Assembly (NCBI GenBank): GCA_035464675.1 | Contig: DATHSA010000002.1 | Span: 1-20,587, forward strand | Reading direction: 5' to 3' | DNA length: 20,587 nt | Origin: JAUYIV01 sp035464675 | Lineage (GTDB): Bacteria > Actinomycetota > Acidimicrobiia > Spongiisociales > UBA11373 | Notes under the pieces: model-generated | The model's database searches: none | What the model saw: the letters and a program-made list of their open reading frames with translations, nothing else | What the model was told of the DNA's origin: nothing | Made by a program: the position numbers and the translations under genes | Part shown: positions 7,265 to 13,883 of the stretch, piece by piece | Layout: each line of letters opens with the position of its first letter | Numbering within the stretch: the stretch's first letter is position 1

Positions 7265-7936
7265 ATGCGTTCGATCCCGTCCCGACTCGGCCTTCTCGCC
7301 GTGGTGGCGATCCTTCTTATCCTTCCCGGCTGTGTCGACACGCGTAGCCCGAGCAAGGAGATCGTCGACGAGCCCGGGATGCCCGGTTGGTCGGTCGAGT
7401 TCGAAGGACGGTTCGTCGAGGCGTTGTCGCGGTATGGCCGGCCGTTGTTCCACGAGGGCTTTCCCGTGCTCGGTGCGGCCGGGGAGTGGGTAAGGGTGTG
7501 GGAGAAGGGCGGCGACCGGATCGCGGTGGGCCTGTTCTATACCTCCGAGGAGGTCGCCAACCGCCTGGCCGGCGCCCGGGTGCTTCGCCGGGTGATGGAG
7601 ATCCGGCATTGGACCTGGACTTGGGAGTACGAGGACGTTCCCGGAGCCGTGACCCTGGAGCGACCCGGCGACGAAGGCGTCGACAAGTGGGTATACGGGG
7701 CCAACCACGCCTTCGTGTTCGGCATCGGCTGGCAGGGCGATGTGACACATGACGAAATCGGTCGGGTCTTCGAGGCGCAGATGGCGGTGCTGCCTCCGTT
7801 CGACCCGTTCGACTCGATTCGGCCTGGCGTCACCGCCAGCTACCTGCTGGCCATGGTGCTCGCGTTCGGCTTCGGCTTGAAACGGCATCGGGAACGACGG
7901 ACCGAACTCGACCCCAGGGTCGAGGTGTTCCCATGA
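7265..7936 (+). CDS. Putative lipoprotein of unknown function with C-terminal membrane helix
   Basis: A 223-aa protein. The N-terminus is a lipoprotein signal: basic start, hydrophobic core LGLLAVVAILLIL, lipobox LPGC with Cys23 as the predicted lipidated residue. The body, residues about 35-180, has no motif I recognise (it is rich in aromatic residues, with WTWTWEYEDVPG near residue 118). A second hydrophobic helix lies near residues 187-203, followed by a basic HRERR tail, which is odd for a lipoprotein and would give two membrane attachments with the body outside. It overlaps the next gene by 4 bp (ATGA), so the two products probably work together. Confidence 0.7.
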   Translation: MRSIPSRLGLLAVVAILLILPGCVDTRSPSKEIVDEPGMPGWSVEFEGRFVEALSRYGRPLFHEGFPVLGAAGEWVRVWEKGGDRIAVGLFYTSEEVANRLAGARVLRRVMEIRHWTWTWEYEDVPGAVTLERPGDEGVDKWVYGANHAFVFGIGWQGDVTHDEIGRVFEAQMAVLPPFDPFDSIRPGVTASYLLAMVLAFGFGLKRHRERRTELDPRVEVFP

Positions 7937-8622
7937 GTCATCCCGACATCGGCGAGATCAGGTTGGCCGTGCCGACGCGTGCTGTGGCGCCCGACCGATC
8001 CCGGAACCGGTGGCCGTGGGTCGTCGGCGGGGCGTTCGCGGGTCTCGCGGTCCACGCGTCGTTCGCGTGGGGCCGGAGCCGGCTGCTGGCGGTCGCGGGC
8101 TGCGTGGTCGGCTTTGCCGTCGCCAAGTTGCTCGAGTGGCGTCTGGTCCGGGTGGCGACCCGGACATCGGCCCGGGGTCGGAAGGCGCTTGCCCTCACCG
8201 ATTCCCATCTCGCCGTGGTTGCGGGACGTGTGATCGGAGGCCGCCCTTTGCGGGTCGTCGCCTCGGTGGCACTGGATGCGATCGAGAGCATCCGGGTGGA
8301 GAACGTGGGGCGTCGATGGAAGCGAGCCGTCGGTTTCGCGGCCGTTGCCATCGTCTTCGTATCGGAGTTCGTCGTGATCTCCCAGAACCTGATCCTGCTG
8401 GGTGCAATCTTCGGAGTAATCGTGATCGCCCTTGTGGGCGTGGCGACCACGAGTGATGTGTGGGTCAGGTTGGCAGACGGCCGTCAGTGGAAGTTCAACG
8501 TCCCCGCCTCCGACTGGCTGCACTTCTATCCCTACATTCCGGGTATCAAGTGGCGGGGTTCTGGCGACGGCACGCGCCTCGAGGACGAGGACACGATCAT
8601 CGGCATAAGGTCGGAGGCGTAG
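7933..8622 (+). CDS. Unknown multi-pass membrane protein with bacterial-PH-like segment
   Basis: A 229-aa protein with about four hydrophobic helices: two in the first 75 residues (WPWVVGGAFAGLAVHASF; LLAVAGCVVGFAVAKLL) and two around residues 133-178 (AVGFAAVAIVFVSEFVVI; LILLGAIFGVIVIALVGVAT). Between the pairs lies a soluble stretch, ALALTDSHLAVVAGRV followed by VALDAIESIRVE, which resembles bacterial PH-like domains (bPH, YdbT type); a last soluble part begins DVWVRLADGRQWKF. The PH resemblance is pattern-based and unproven. The start ATG overlaps the stop of the lipoprotein gene (ATGA), indicating coupled translation. It ends in a palindromic element shared with the convergent regulator gene. 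Confidence 0.7.
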   Translation: MSHPDIGEIRLAVPTRAVAPDRSRNRWPWVVGGAFAGLAVHASFAWGRSRLLAVAGCVVGFAVAKLLEWRLVRVATRTSARGRKALALTDSHLAVVAGRVIGGRPLRVVASVALDAIESIRVENVGRRWKRAVGFAAVAIVFVSEFVVISQNLILLGAIFGVIVIALVGVATTSDVWVRLADGRQWKFNVPASDWLHFYPYIPGIKWRGSGDGTRLEDEDTIIGIRSEA

Positions 8623-8669
8623 CGCGGAACTTCGATCCGCCGAGTCGAACGCCGCAGACGCCGCGCTAC
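8619..8669. terminator. Bidirectional hairpin between convergent genes, with both stop codons in the arms
   Basis: A perfect 9-bp inverted repeat, GTAGCGCGG (8619-8627) and CCGCGCTAC (8661-8669), encloses a second 5-bp stem TTCGA/TCGAA (8631-8635, 8645-8649). The TAG stop of the membrane protein (+) and the TAG stop of the GlnR-like gene (-) each lie in one outer arm. No T run follows, but position and symmetry fit a terminator working in both directions. Confidence 0.5.
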
Positions 8670-9313
8670 CCGAACCGGTAACCGACGCTCCGGACCGTGG
8701 TGATCCAGGACGAGCGTTCCTCTCCCAGCTTGGCGCGTAGACGCCGGACGTGGACGTCGACGGTCCTGGCACCGCCGAAGTAGTCGTACCCCCACACCCG
8801 GTTGAGGAGTTGCTCGCGAGACCACACACGACCGGGGTTGGTGACGAAGAACCGGAGCAGCTCGTACTCCATGTACGTGAGGTCGATCGGCTCGCCGCCG
8901 ACCGTCGCCTGATAGGTGGCGAGATTGAGCGACAGGTCTTTGAAGGAGATCACCTCGTCGGGCGCGCTGACCGCCGCGCCGACGGCCAGTCGTCGGATGC
9001 GGACGGCCAGCTCGGCGGGGTCGACCGGCGCCAGCACGAAGTCGTCGAACTCGGCGCCGTCCAGCGCCGGCAGCGATCCGGGCTCGGCCACGACCAGCAC
9101 CGGGGCCGTGAGCTCGGATCTGACGCGCCGGGCGACGGCAAGCCCGATCTCCGGATCGTCGCCCAGTTCGACCACCACCAGCGCCCAGCCCTCGCCGGGC
9201 TCTTGCTCCACCACTGCAGCGGTGTCGGCGACCGCAACGGGCTCCACCCCCGAGTCGCGGAGATCGCGCAGAAGTCCCGGCGAAGCGCTCTGTGGATGTA
9301 CCGCTACGTGCAT
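8666..9313 (-). CDS. glnR: GlnR-like OmpR-family transcription regulator with atypical receiver domain
   Basis: A 215-aa protein. Residues 1-about 112 form a degenerate receiver domain and residues about 122-215 a winged-helix DNA-binding domain (IDLTYMEYELLRFF; REQLLNRVWGYDYFGGARTV; DVHVRRLRAKLG; TTVRSVGYRFG). The winged helix closely follows that of actinobacterial GlnR, the orphan response regulator of nitrogen genes. In the receiver the phosphoacceptor position, by my alignment at the end of the third strand (LVVVELGDD), is Glu49 instead of Asp; the N-terminal acidic pair and the usual late Lys are also absent, so control by a histidine kinase is unlikely. No kinase gene is adjacent. It follows glnA2 by 40 bp on the same strand. 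Position and homology support nitrogen control; PhoP/MtrA-like paralogy is the alternative. Confidence 0.85.
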   Translation of the reverse strand: MHVAVHPQSASPGLLRDLRDSGVEPVAVADTAAVVEQEPGEGWALVVVELGDDPEIGLAVARRVRSELTAPVLVVAEPGSLPALDGAEFDDFVLAPVDPAELAVRIRRLAVGAAVSAPDEVISFKDLSLNLATYQATVGGEPIDLTYMEYELLRFFVTNPGRVWSREQLLNRVWGYDYFGGARTVDVHVRRLRAKLGEERSSWITTVRSVGYRFG

Positions 9314-9321
9314 GACACTCT

Positions 9322-9352
9322 TGCTGGGTGCTGTGGCTGGTGGCTGGCGGCT
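9322..9352. repeat. Degenerate 7-bp-period repeat between glnA2 and the GlnR-like gene
   Basis: Units beginning GCTG follow each other at 7, 6, 7 and 7 bp: GCTGGGT, GCTGTG, GCTGGTG, GCTGGCG, then GCT. It fills most of the 40-bp gap and runs up to the glnA2 stop codon. Confidence 0.55.
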
Positions 9353-9353
9353 C

Positions 9354-10682
9354 TCACAGTATCGGCAGGAACTCCTCGAGTTCGTAGCGACTCACGTGGC
9401 GCTGGTACCGATCCCACTCACGGCGCTTGTTGCGGACGAACCATTCGAACAGGTGCTCCCCCAGCGCCGCCGCCACCAGCTCCGACCCCTCCATGACATC
9501 GAGGGCCGACGCCAGGTTGTCGGGGATCCGCTCGATGCCGTGCGCCGCCAGTTCCTCGGCGGTGGCGCCGTTGACGTCGGAGGCGATCTCGGTCGGCAGG
9601 TCGTAGCCGTTTTCGATGCCCGCCAACCCTGCGGCGAGGATCACCGAAAAGGCCAGGTAGGGATTGCAGGCGGGATCGGGCGAGCGGTACTCGATGCGGG
9701 TGCTGGCCGGCTTGCCCTTCTTCGGCGTGGGGACCCGGACCAGCGCCGACTGGTTGTTCCGGGCCCAGGTGATCCACACCGGGGCGTCGAACCCCGAGAC
9801 GAGCCGCTTGTACGAGTTGACCCACTGGTTGGTCACCGCCGTGATCTCGCGACCGTGGTGCAGGAGCCCTGCGATGAACCCCCGCGCCACCTTGGAGAGG
9901 CCGTACTCGCCACCGGCCTCGTGGAAGGCGTTGCGATCCCCCTCGAACAGGGAGAGGTGCAGGTGCAGGCCGCTTCCGTCGACCGCTTCGACGGGCTTGG
10001 GCATGAAGGTCGCATGGATGCCGTGCTCGAGAGCGACCTCCTTCACGGCCAGCCGGGTGGTCATCAGGCTGTCGGCCATGCTCAGCGCATCCGTGTATCG
10101 CAGGTCGATCTCGTGCTGGCTCGGAGCCACCTCGTGGTGGGAGGCCTCCACCGGGATCCCGAGGCTCTCGAGTGCCATGATCGTGCGGCGCCGGTACTCC
10201 TGAGCGACGTCGAGGGGGGTGAGGTCGAAGTAGCCCCCGCGGTCGAGCATCTGCGGGTCCGGCCCGCTGTCGGCGAAGTAGAAGTACTCGACCTCGGGCC
10301 CCACCATGAACGAATAGCCGAGGTCGGCCGCCCTTCTCAGGTTGCGCTGGAGCACCGACCGGGGGTCACCTTCGAACTGCTCGCCGTCGGGGGTGGTGAG
10401 GTCGCAGAACATGCGGGCGACCCCGGCCTGGTCGGATCGCCAGGGAAGGATCTGAAAGGTGGTGGGGTCGGGGTGCGCCAGCATGTCGGCCTCCTGCACC
10501 CGGGAGAATCCGTCGATCGCCGACCCGTCGAACTGCATCCCCTCGTCGAACGCCGTCTCCAGCTCGGCCGGGGTGATGGCGAACGACTTCAAGAAGCCCA
10601 GGACATCGGTGAACCACAGGCGGATGAGGCGGATGCCCCGTTCCTCGACGGTCCGAAGCACGTATTCCTCTTGTTTTCCCAT
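9354..10682 (-). CDS. glnA2: Glutamine synthetase family protein, GlnA2 type
   Basis: A 442-aa type I glutamine synthetase-fold protein, close in pattern to mycobacterial GlnA2 (about 446 aa): KQEEYVLRTVEERGIRLIRL, then WFTDVLGFLKSFAI. Active-site segments are visible: GPEVEYFYF, SHHEVAPSQHEIDLRY, DGSGLHLHLSLF, NQWVNSYKRL and RIEYRSPDPACNPYLA. The reaction is ATP-dependent amidation of glutamate; some GlnA2-like proteins instead act on polyamines, so the substrate is not certain. The adenylylation loop tyrosine found in GlnA1 (LYDLPPEE) is missing; the matching region is DVNGATAEE, so it should escape control by adenylylation. The ATG at 10682 is chosen over an upstream in-frame start because minus-strand GGGAGG lies 4 nt before it. 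Confidence 0.92.
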   Translation of the reverse strand: MGKQEEYVLRTVEERGIRLIRLWFTDVLGFLKSFAITPAELETAFDEGMQFDGSAIDGFSRVQEADMLAHPDPTTFQILPWRSDQAGVARMFCDLTTPDGEQFEGDPRSVLQRNLRRAADLGYSFMVGPEVEYFYFADSGPDPQMLDRGGYFDLTPLDVAQEYRRRTIMALESLGIPVEASHHEVAPSQHEIDLRYTDALSMADSLMTTRLAVKEVALEHGIHATFMPKPVEAVDGSGLHLHLSLFEGDRNAFHEAGGEYGLSKVARGFIAGLLHHGREITAVTNQWVNSYKRLVSGFDAPVWITWARNNQSALVRVPTPKKGKPASTRIEYRSPDPACNPYLAFSVILAAGLAGIENGYDLPTEIASDVNGATAEELAAHGIERIPDNLASALDVMEGSELVAAALGEHLFEWFVRNKRREWDRYQRHVSRYELEEFLPIL

Positions 10683-10745
10683 CTGACCTCCCGGCGAGCC
10701 ATCGTACGGGCGACCTACGCCGATGAGAAGGGTCGGCGGCATCTC

Positions 10746-10783
10746 GAAACACAGAGTTCACACATCGGCAACGCGCGAGAAAT
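10746..10783. promoter_or_regulatory. Candidate GlnR-type operator in the glnA2/glnA1 divergent promoter region
   Basis: Four pentamers stand exactly 11 bp apart: GAAAC (10746), TTCAC (10757), GCAAC (10768), GAAAT (10779). Actinobacterial GlnR boxes are described as gTnAC-n6-GaAAC pairs at this same spacing; the first three units fit well (TTCAC-n6-GCAAC is one full pair with one mismatch in the first half, preceded by a GAAAC), the fourth poorly. A further GTTAC at 10792 is off-register. A GlnR-like protein is encoded 1.4 kb away and both flanking genes are glutamine synthetases. Confidence 0.5.
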
Positions 10784-10834
10784 GGGGCCGGGTTACAAAG
10801 CGGGGTCGGAACGAGAGCAAGGGAGGAGCGGTCC

Positions 10835-12256
10835 ATGGCGTCGCCCAAAGACGTGGTGAAGATGCTTGAGGAAGGTGCCTACGAGTTCGTCGACCTGAGG
10901 TTCAGCGACCTCCCCGGCCAGGTCCAGCATTTCACCGTCCCCGTCTCCGAGGTGGGCGAGGAGGCTTTCACCGAAGGCTTCGGGTTCGACGGATCCTCGA
11001 TCCGCGGGTTCCAGGAGATCCAGGAGTCCGACATGCTGCTGGTCCCCGACGCCGACACGGCGGTCGAGGATCCGTTCCGTGATCGACGCACCCTCATCCT
11101 CTACTGCTGGGTGCGCGACCCCGTAACCGGCCAGCCGTACGAGAAGGACCCCCGCTACGTGGCGCAGAAGGCCGAGGCGTACCTGACGTCGACCGGCCTG
11201 GCCGACACGTCCTACTGGGGCCCGGAGGCCGAGTTCTACATCCTCGACTCGGTGCGGTTCGATCAGAACCAGTTCTCCGGGTTCTACGAGGTCGACTCCA
11301 CCGAAGGCGCCTGGAACACCGGAACCGACGAACCGGGCGGCAACCTCGGGTACAAGCCGCAGTACAAGGAGGGATACTTCCCGGTGCCTCCGACCGACCA
11401 CTTCCAGGACCTGCGGTCGGAGATGTCGGCGCGGCTGATCGAGGCGGGTATCGACGTCGAGGTGCAGCACCACGAGGTGGGCACGGCCGGCCAGGCAGAG
11501 ATCGACATCCGCTACGACACGCTGTTGCGCACGGCCGACAAGGTGACGTTGTTCAAGTACATCGTGAAGAACACGGCATGGCTCTACGGCAAGACGGTCA
11601 CGTTCATGCCGAAGCCGGTCTTCCAGGACAACGGCTCGGGCATGCACACCCATCAGAGCCTGTGGCTCGACGGGAAGCCGTTGTTCTACGACGAGAAGGG
11701 CTACGCCGGGCTGTCGGACATGGCCCGTCACTACATCGGCGGGCTGCTCGATCACGCCCCGGCGCTACTGGCGTTCGCCGCCCCGACGACCAACTCGTAT
11801 CGGCGGCTGGTGCCGGGATATGAGGCACCGGTGAACCTGGTCTACAGCCAGAGGAACCGGTCGGCGGCGGTGCGCATCCCGGTCTACAGCCGGAAGCCGG
11901 CACTGAAGCGACTCGAGTTCCGGTGCCCGGATCCCTCGGCGAACGCTCACCTCGCCTTCTCGGCGATGCTCATGGCCGGTCTCGACGGGATCGCCCGGAA
12001 ACTCGACCCCGGCGCTCCGGTCGACAAGGACCTCTACGACCTGCCACCGGAGGAACTGGCCAAGGTGCCCTCGGTGCCGGGCTCCCTCGAGGACGCGCTG
12101 GATGCCCTCGAGAAGGACCATGAGTTCCTCCTCGCCGGCGACGTCTTCACCGAGGGCCTGATCGAGGACTGGATCGCCTACAAGCGCCTCCACGAGGTCG
12201 ACGCCGTTCGCCTGCGCCCTCACCCGTGGGAGTTCAGGCTGTACTACGACTGCTGA
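10835..12256 (+). CDS. glnA: Glutamine synthetase, type I-beta (adenylylatable)
   Basis: A 473-aa GlnA1, the standard length for dodecameric type I-beta enzymes. Visible segments: FRFSDLPG-like VDLRFSDLPGQVQHF near the start, GFDGSSIRGF, GPEAEFYILD, HHEVGTAGQAEIDIRY, FMPKPVFQDNGSGMHTHQSL, NSYRRLVPGYEAPV, and RLEFRCPDPSANAHLAF. The adenylylation site is Tyr401 in KDLYDLPPEE. It makes glutamine from glutamate and ammonia with ATP in the cytosol, the main ammonia assimilation step. The ATG at 10835 follows AAGGGAGGAG (10819-10828) by 6 nt. It is divergent from glnA2 across a 152-bp region with a GlnR-like operator, and ends at a strong hairpin. GlnE, the expected adenylyltransferase, is not in the window. 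Confidence 0.96.
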   Translation: MASPKDVVKMLEEGAYEFVDLRFSDLPGQVQHFTVPVSEVGEEAFTEGFGFDGSSIRGFQEIQESDMLLVPDADTAVEDPFRDRRTLILYCWVRDPVTGQPYEKDPRYVAQKAEAYLTSTGLADTSYWGPEAEFYILDSVRFDQNQFSGFYEVDSTEGAWNTGTDEPGGNLGYKPQYKEGYFPVPPTDHFQDLRSEMSARLIEAGIDVEVQHHEVGTAGQAEIDIRYDTLLRTADKVTLFKYIVKNTAWLYGKTVTFMPKPVFQDNGSGMHTHQSLWLDGKPLFYDEKGYAGLSDMARHYIGGLLDHAPALLAFAAPTTNSYRRLVPGYEAPVNLVYSQRNRSAAVRIPVYSRKPALKRLEFRCPDPSANAHLAFSAMLMAGLDGIARKLDPGAPVDKDLYDLPPEELAKVPSVPGSLEDALDALEKDHEFLLAGDVFTEGLIEDWIAYKRLHEVDAVRLRPHPWEFRLYYDC

Positions 12257-12268
12257 GCGGCGACGGTG

Positions 12269-12297
12269 CGTCTTCCCCTGCGACGCGGGGGAGGACG
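12269..12297 (+). terminator. Strong hairpin terminator after glnA1
   Basis: CGTCTTCCCC (12269-12278) pairs with GGGGAGGACG (12288-12297) over 10 bp with one G-T wobble, around a 9-nt loop, starting 13 bp after the glnA1 stop. It is followed by TTGTC rather than a long T run. It lies between convergent genes and might also serve the minus-strand gene. Confidence 0.6.
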
Positions 12298-12329
12298 TTG
12301 TCAGTTGCGCCGGAGCGGAGTGAAGCCCC

Positions 12330-12944
12330 CTACGCGTCCGAGCCGCCGGTGGTGGTCGTCGCTCCACCCGACCGGGCGACCTCCCGGATTGCTTCGATCG
12401 CGTCCAGGACCTGATCGATCTCAGTGGAGAACTCGGCTACCGCCGTGCGGCGAAGCGTGCCGTCGTCCGGCGCCTCGAGCCCGGCGATGATGTCGTCGAC
12501 CTTCGGTGCGAGATCCGCCACTTCGATGAGCAGTTCGACGTGCGCTGCGGCAAGCGATGGGGGTACGCCTGCGGCTTGAGCGACGTCGGTCTCCCAGTCG
12601 GCGATGGCATCCCGGGCCCCCTCGAACGCAGTGCGAGTGTCGGAGTACGAGATGCCCGTGGTCGATCGGGTCTCCCAGTCGGTGTTGATCTGGTCGATCT
12701 GGTTGCGAAAGGCCTCGGCCTGGTTCTCGATGACGTCCAGCGTGACCATGAACGCCGCGATCTCGGGTGGCAGCGTCGTCGACGAGGAGGTCGGCGACGT
12801 GGGGAACGGGGGACCGTCCGACGTCGTGCCCGTGGGGCTCGCAGCCGGTTCGATGCTGTTCACGAACGTGTAGGTGAGCACGACCATGGCCGCGATCATG
12901 AGCGGCAGAATCCAACGGCCGTGCCTGGGATCGGCACTGGTCAC
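12330..12944 (-). CDS. Unknown membrane-anchored protein with helical outer domain
   Basis: A 204-aa protein with a GTG start. An uncleaved-type signal anchor lies at about residues 12-30 (ILPLMIAAMVVLTYTFV), then a Ser/Thr/Pro-rich linker (residues about 34-58), then a helical, acidic domain (FMVTLDVIENQAEAFRNQID and similar heptad-like stretches to about residue 190), and a Thr/Gly-rich tail. The likely topology is inside-to-outside with the helical domain outside the membrane. I recognise no family. There is no Shine-Dalgarno; a TACCGT box lies 7 nt before the start. A heptamer repeat array lies just upstream. It is convergent with glnA1. Confidence 0.6.
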   Translation of the reverse strand: MTSADPRHGRWILPLMIAAMVVLTYTFVNSIEPAASPTGTTSDGPPFPTSPTSSSTTLPPEIAAFMVTLDVIENQAEAFRNQIDQINTDWETRSTTGISYSDTRTAFEGARDAIADWETDVAQAAGVPPSLAAAHVELLIEVADLAPKVDDIIAGLEAPDDGTLRRTAVAEFSTEIDQVLDAIEAIREVARSGGATTTTGGSDA

Positions 12945-12951
12945 GGCGGGA

Positions 12952-12957
12952 ACGGTA
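12952..12957 (-). promoter_or_regulatory. Candidate -10 box for a leaderless transcript
   Basis: On the minus strand TACCGT ends 7 nt before the GTG start of the 204-aa protein gene. The heptamer array at 12972-13013 covers the place where a -35 element would be. Confidence 0.35.
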
Positions 12958-12971
12958 GTAGGCGGAGGCCG

Positions 12972-13013
12972 TTACCCGTTGCCCCTTTCCCGTTTCCCGT
13001 TGCCCGTTGCCCA
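12972..13013. repeat. Six tandem 7-bp repeats (TTNCCCG)
   Basis: Six uninterrupted heptamers: TTACCCG, TTGCCCC, TTTCCCG, TTTCCCG, TTGCCCG, TTGCCCA. Consensus TTNCCCG on the plus strand, CGGGNAA on the minus strand. The array lies in the divergent gap between the 204-aa protein gene and folM. Confidence 0.9.
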
Positions 13014-13085
13014 TCCTCGCCCGCCGCCTCTCGCCGCTCATCCGCGACTGGAGCGACCCGAACCCGTGGGACACGCGGGCGTCTC

Positions 13086-13106
13086 CGGTACAGGGTATCG
13101 GGTGAC
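13086..13106. repeat. Degenerate 7-bp repeat upstream of folM
   Basis: Three imperfect heptamers, CGGTACA, GGGTATC, GGGTGAC, in the same gap as the six-unit array. The last unit includes GGTGAC (13101-13106), which sits 16 nt before the TACCCT box and could double as a -35. Confidence 0.4.
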
Positions 13107-13122
13107 TCGCGACGGGCCTGAG

Positions 13123-13128
13123 TACCCT
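13123..13128 (+). promoter_or_regulatory. Candidate -10 box for folM
   Basis: TACCCT ends 8 nt before the ATG at 13137; GGTGAC at 13101-13106 lies at 16-nt spacing as a possible -35. No Shine-Dalgarno is seen before folM. Confidence 0.3.
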
Positions 13129-13136
13129 CCGGCCCC

Positions 13137-13859
13137 ATGGATCTCGCCGGGAAGACTGCGCTCGTCACCGGAGGCGCCAAGCGGGTCGGGAAGGCGATCG
13201 TGCTGGCACTCGCCGAGGCGGGGTGCGATCTGGTGCTCCACTACAACACGTCGTCCTCTGAGGCGGAGGCAACGGCCGAGGAGGTTCGGGCGCTCGGCGC
13301 CACGGTGGATCTGATCCAGGCCGATCTCGGCGTCGACCCTGCTCGAGCGGTGATCGGGGGAGCCGATTCCGGGCCGATCCACATCCTCATCAACAGCGCG
13401 GCGATGTTCCCCAGCGACACCCTCACGACCCTCGCTCCCGACACCTTCGATCAGACGATCGACGTCAATCTCAGGGCACCGATCATGCTCACCGCCGCGT
13501 TTGCCCGGGCCCTGCCGGACGACCAGGACGGCGCGGTCGTGAACCTGACCGACTGGCGCACCGCCCGCCCGTATGGCGATCACTTCTCGTACACCATCGC
13601 AAAGGGAGGAATCGACACGTTCACCATTGCCGCAGCCGAGGCGCTGGCACCTCGCATACGGGTCAACGCCGTGGCTCTCGGTGCGATCCTCCCCCCACCG
13701 GGGAAGTCGTCCCAGTACCTGAAGGATCTGGCCAAGGACATCCCCTTGAAGCGGGTCGGTGGCACCGACCCCGTCGCCGATGCCGTCCTCTTCCTCCTCC
13801 GCAACGACTTCGTGACAGGCGAGATCGTCCAGATCGACGGCGGGGCGCATCTGAGATAG
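13137..13859 (+). CDS. folM: Short-chain dehydrogenase of the pteridine reductase / FolM type
   Basis: A 240-aa NAD(P)H-dependent SDR. The N-terminus has the pteridine-reductase-like dinucleotide motif TGGAKRVGKAI (from residue 11) and INSAAMF replaces the usual NNAG. The catalytic set is Asp139 (VVNLTDWR), Tyr152 and Lys156 (SYTIAKGG): the canonical SDR serine is replaced by Asp, as in PTR1 and FolM, which supports a pterin/folate substrate. PTR1/FolM reduce dihydrobiopterin, dihydromonapterin and, weakly, dihydrofolate. The following genes are folB and folK-folE, so a role in the pterin branch is likely. It ends with GEIVQIDGGAHLR, a normal SDR C-terminus. A generic SDR that happens to sit here is the alternative. 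Confidence 0.82.
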   Translation: MDLAGKTALVTGGAKRVGKAIVLALAEAGCDLVLHYNTSSSEAEATAEEVRALGATVDLIQADLGVDPARAVIGGADSGPIHILINSAAMFPSDTLTTLAPDTFDQTIDVNLRAPIMLTAAFARALPDDQDGAVVNLTDWRTARPYGDHFSYTIAKGGIDTFTIAAAEALAPRIRVNAVALGAILPPPGKSSQYLKDLAKDIPLKRVGGTDPVADAVLFLLRNDFVTGEIVQIDGGAHLR

Positions 13860-13883
13860 GTCGGCGCCCGTCGGGCGGCCTCC

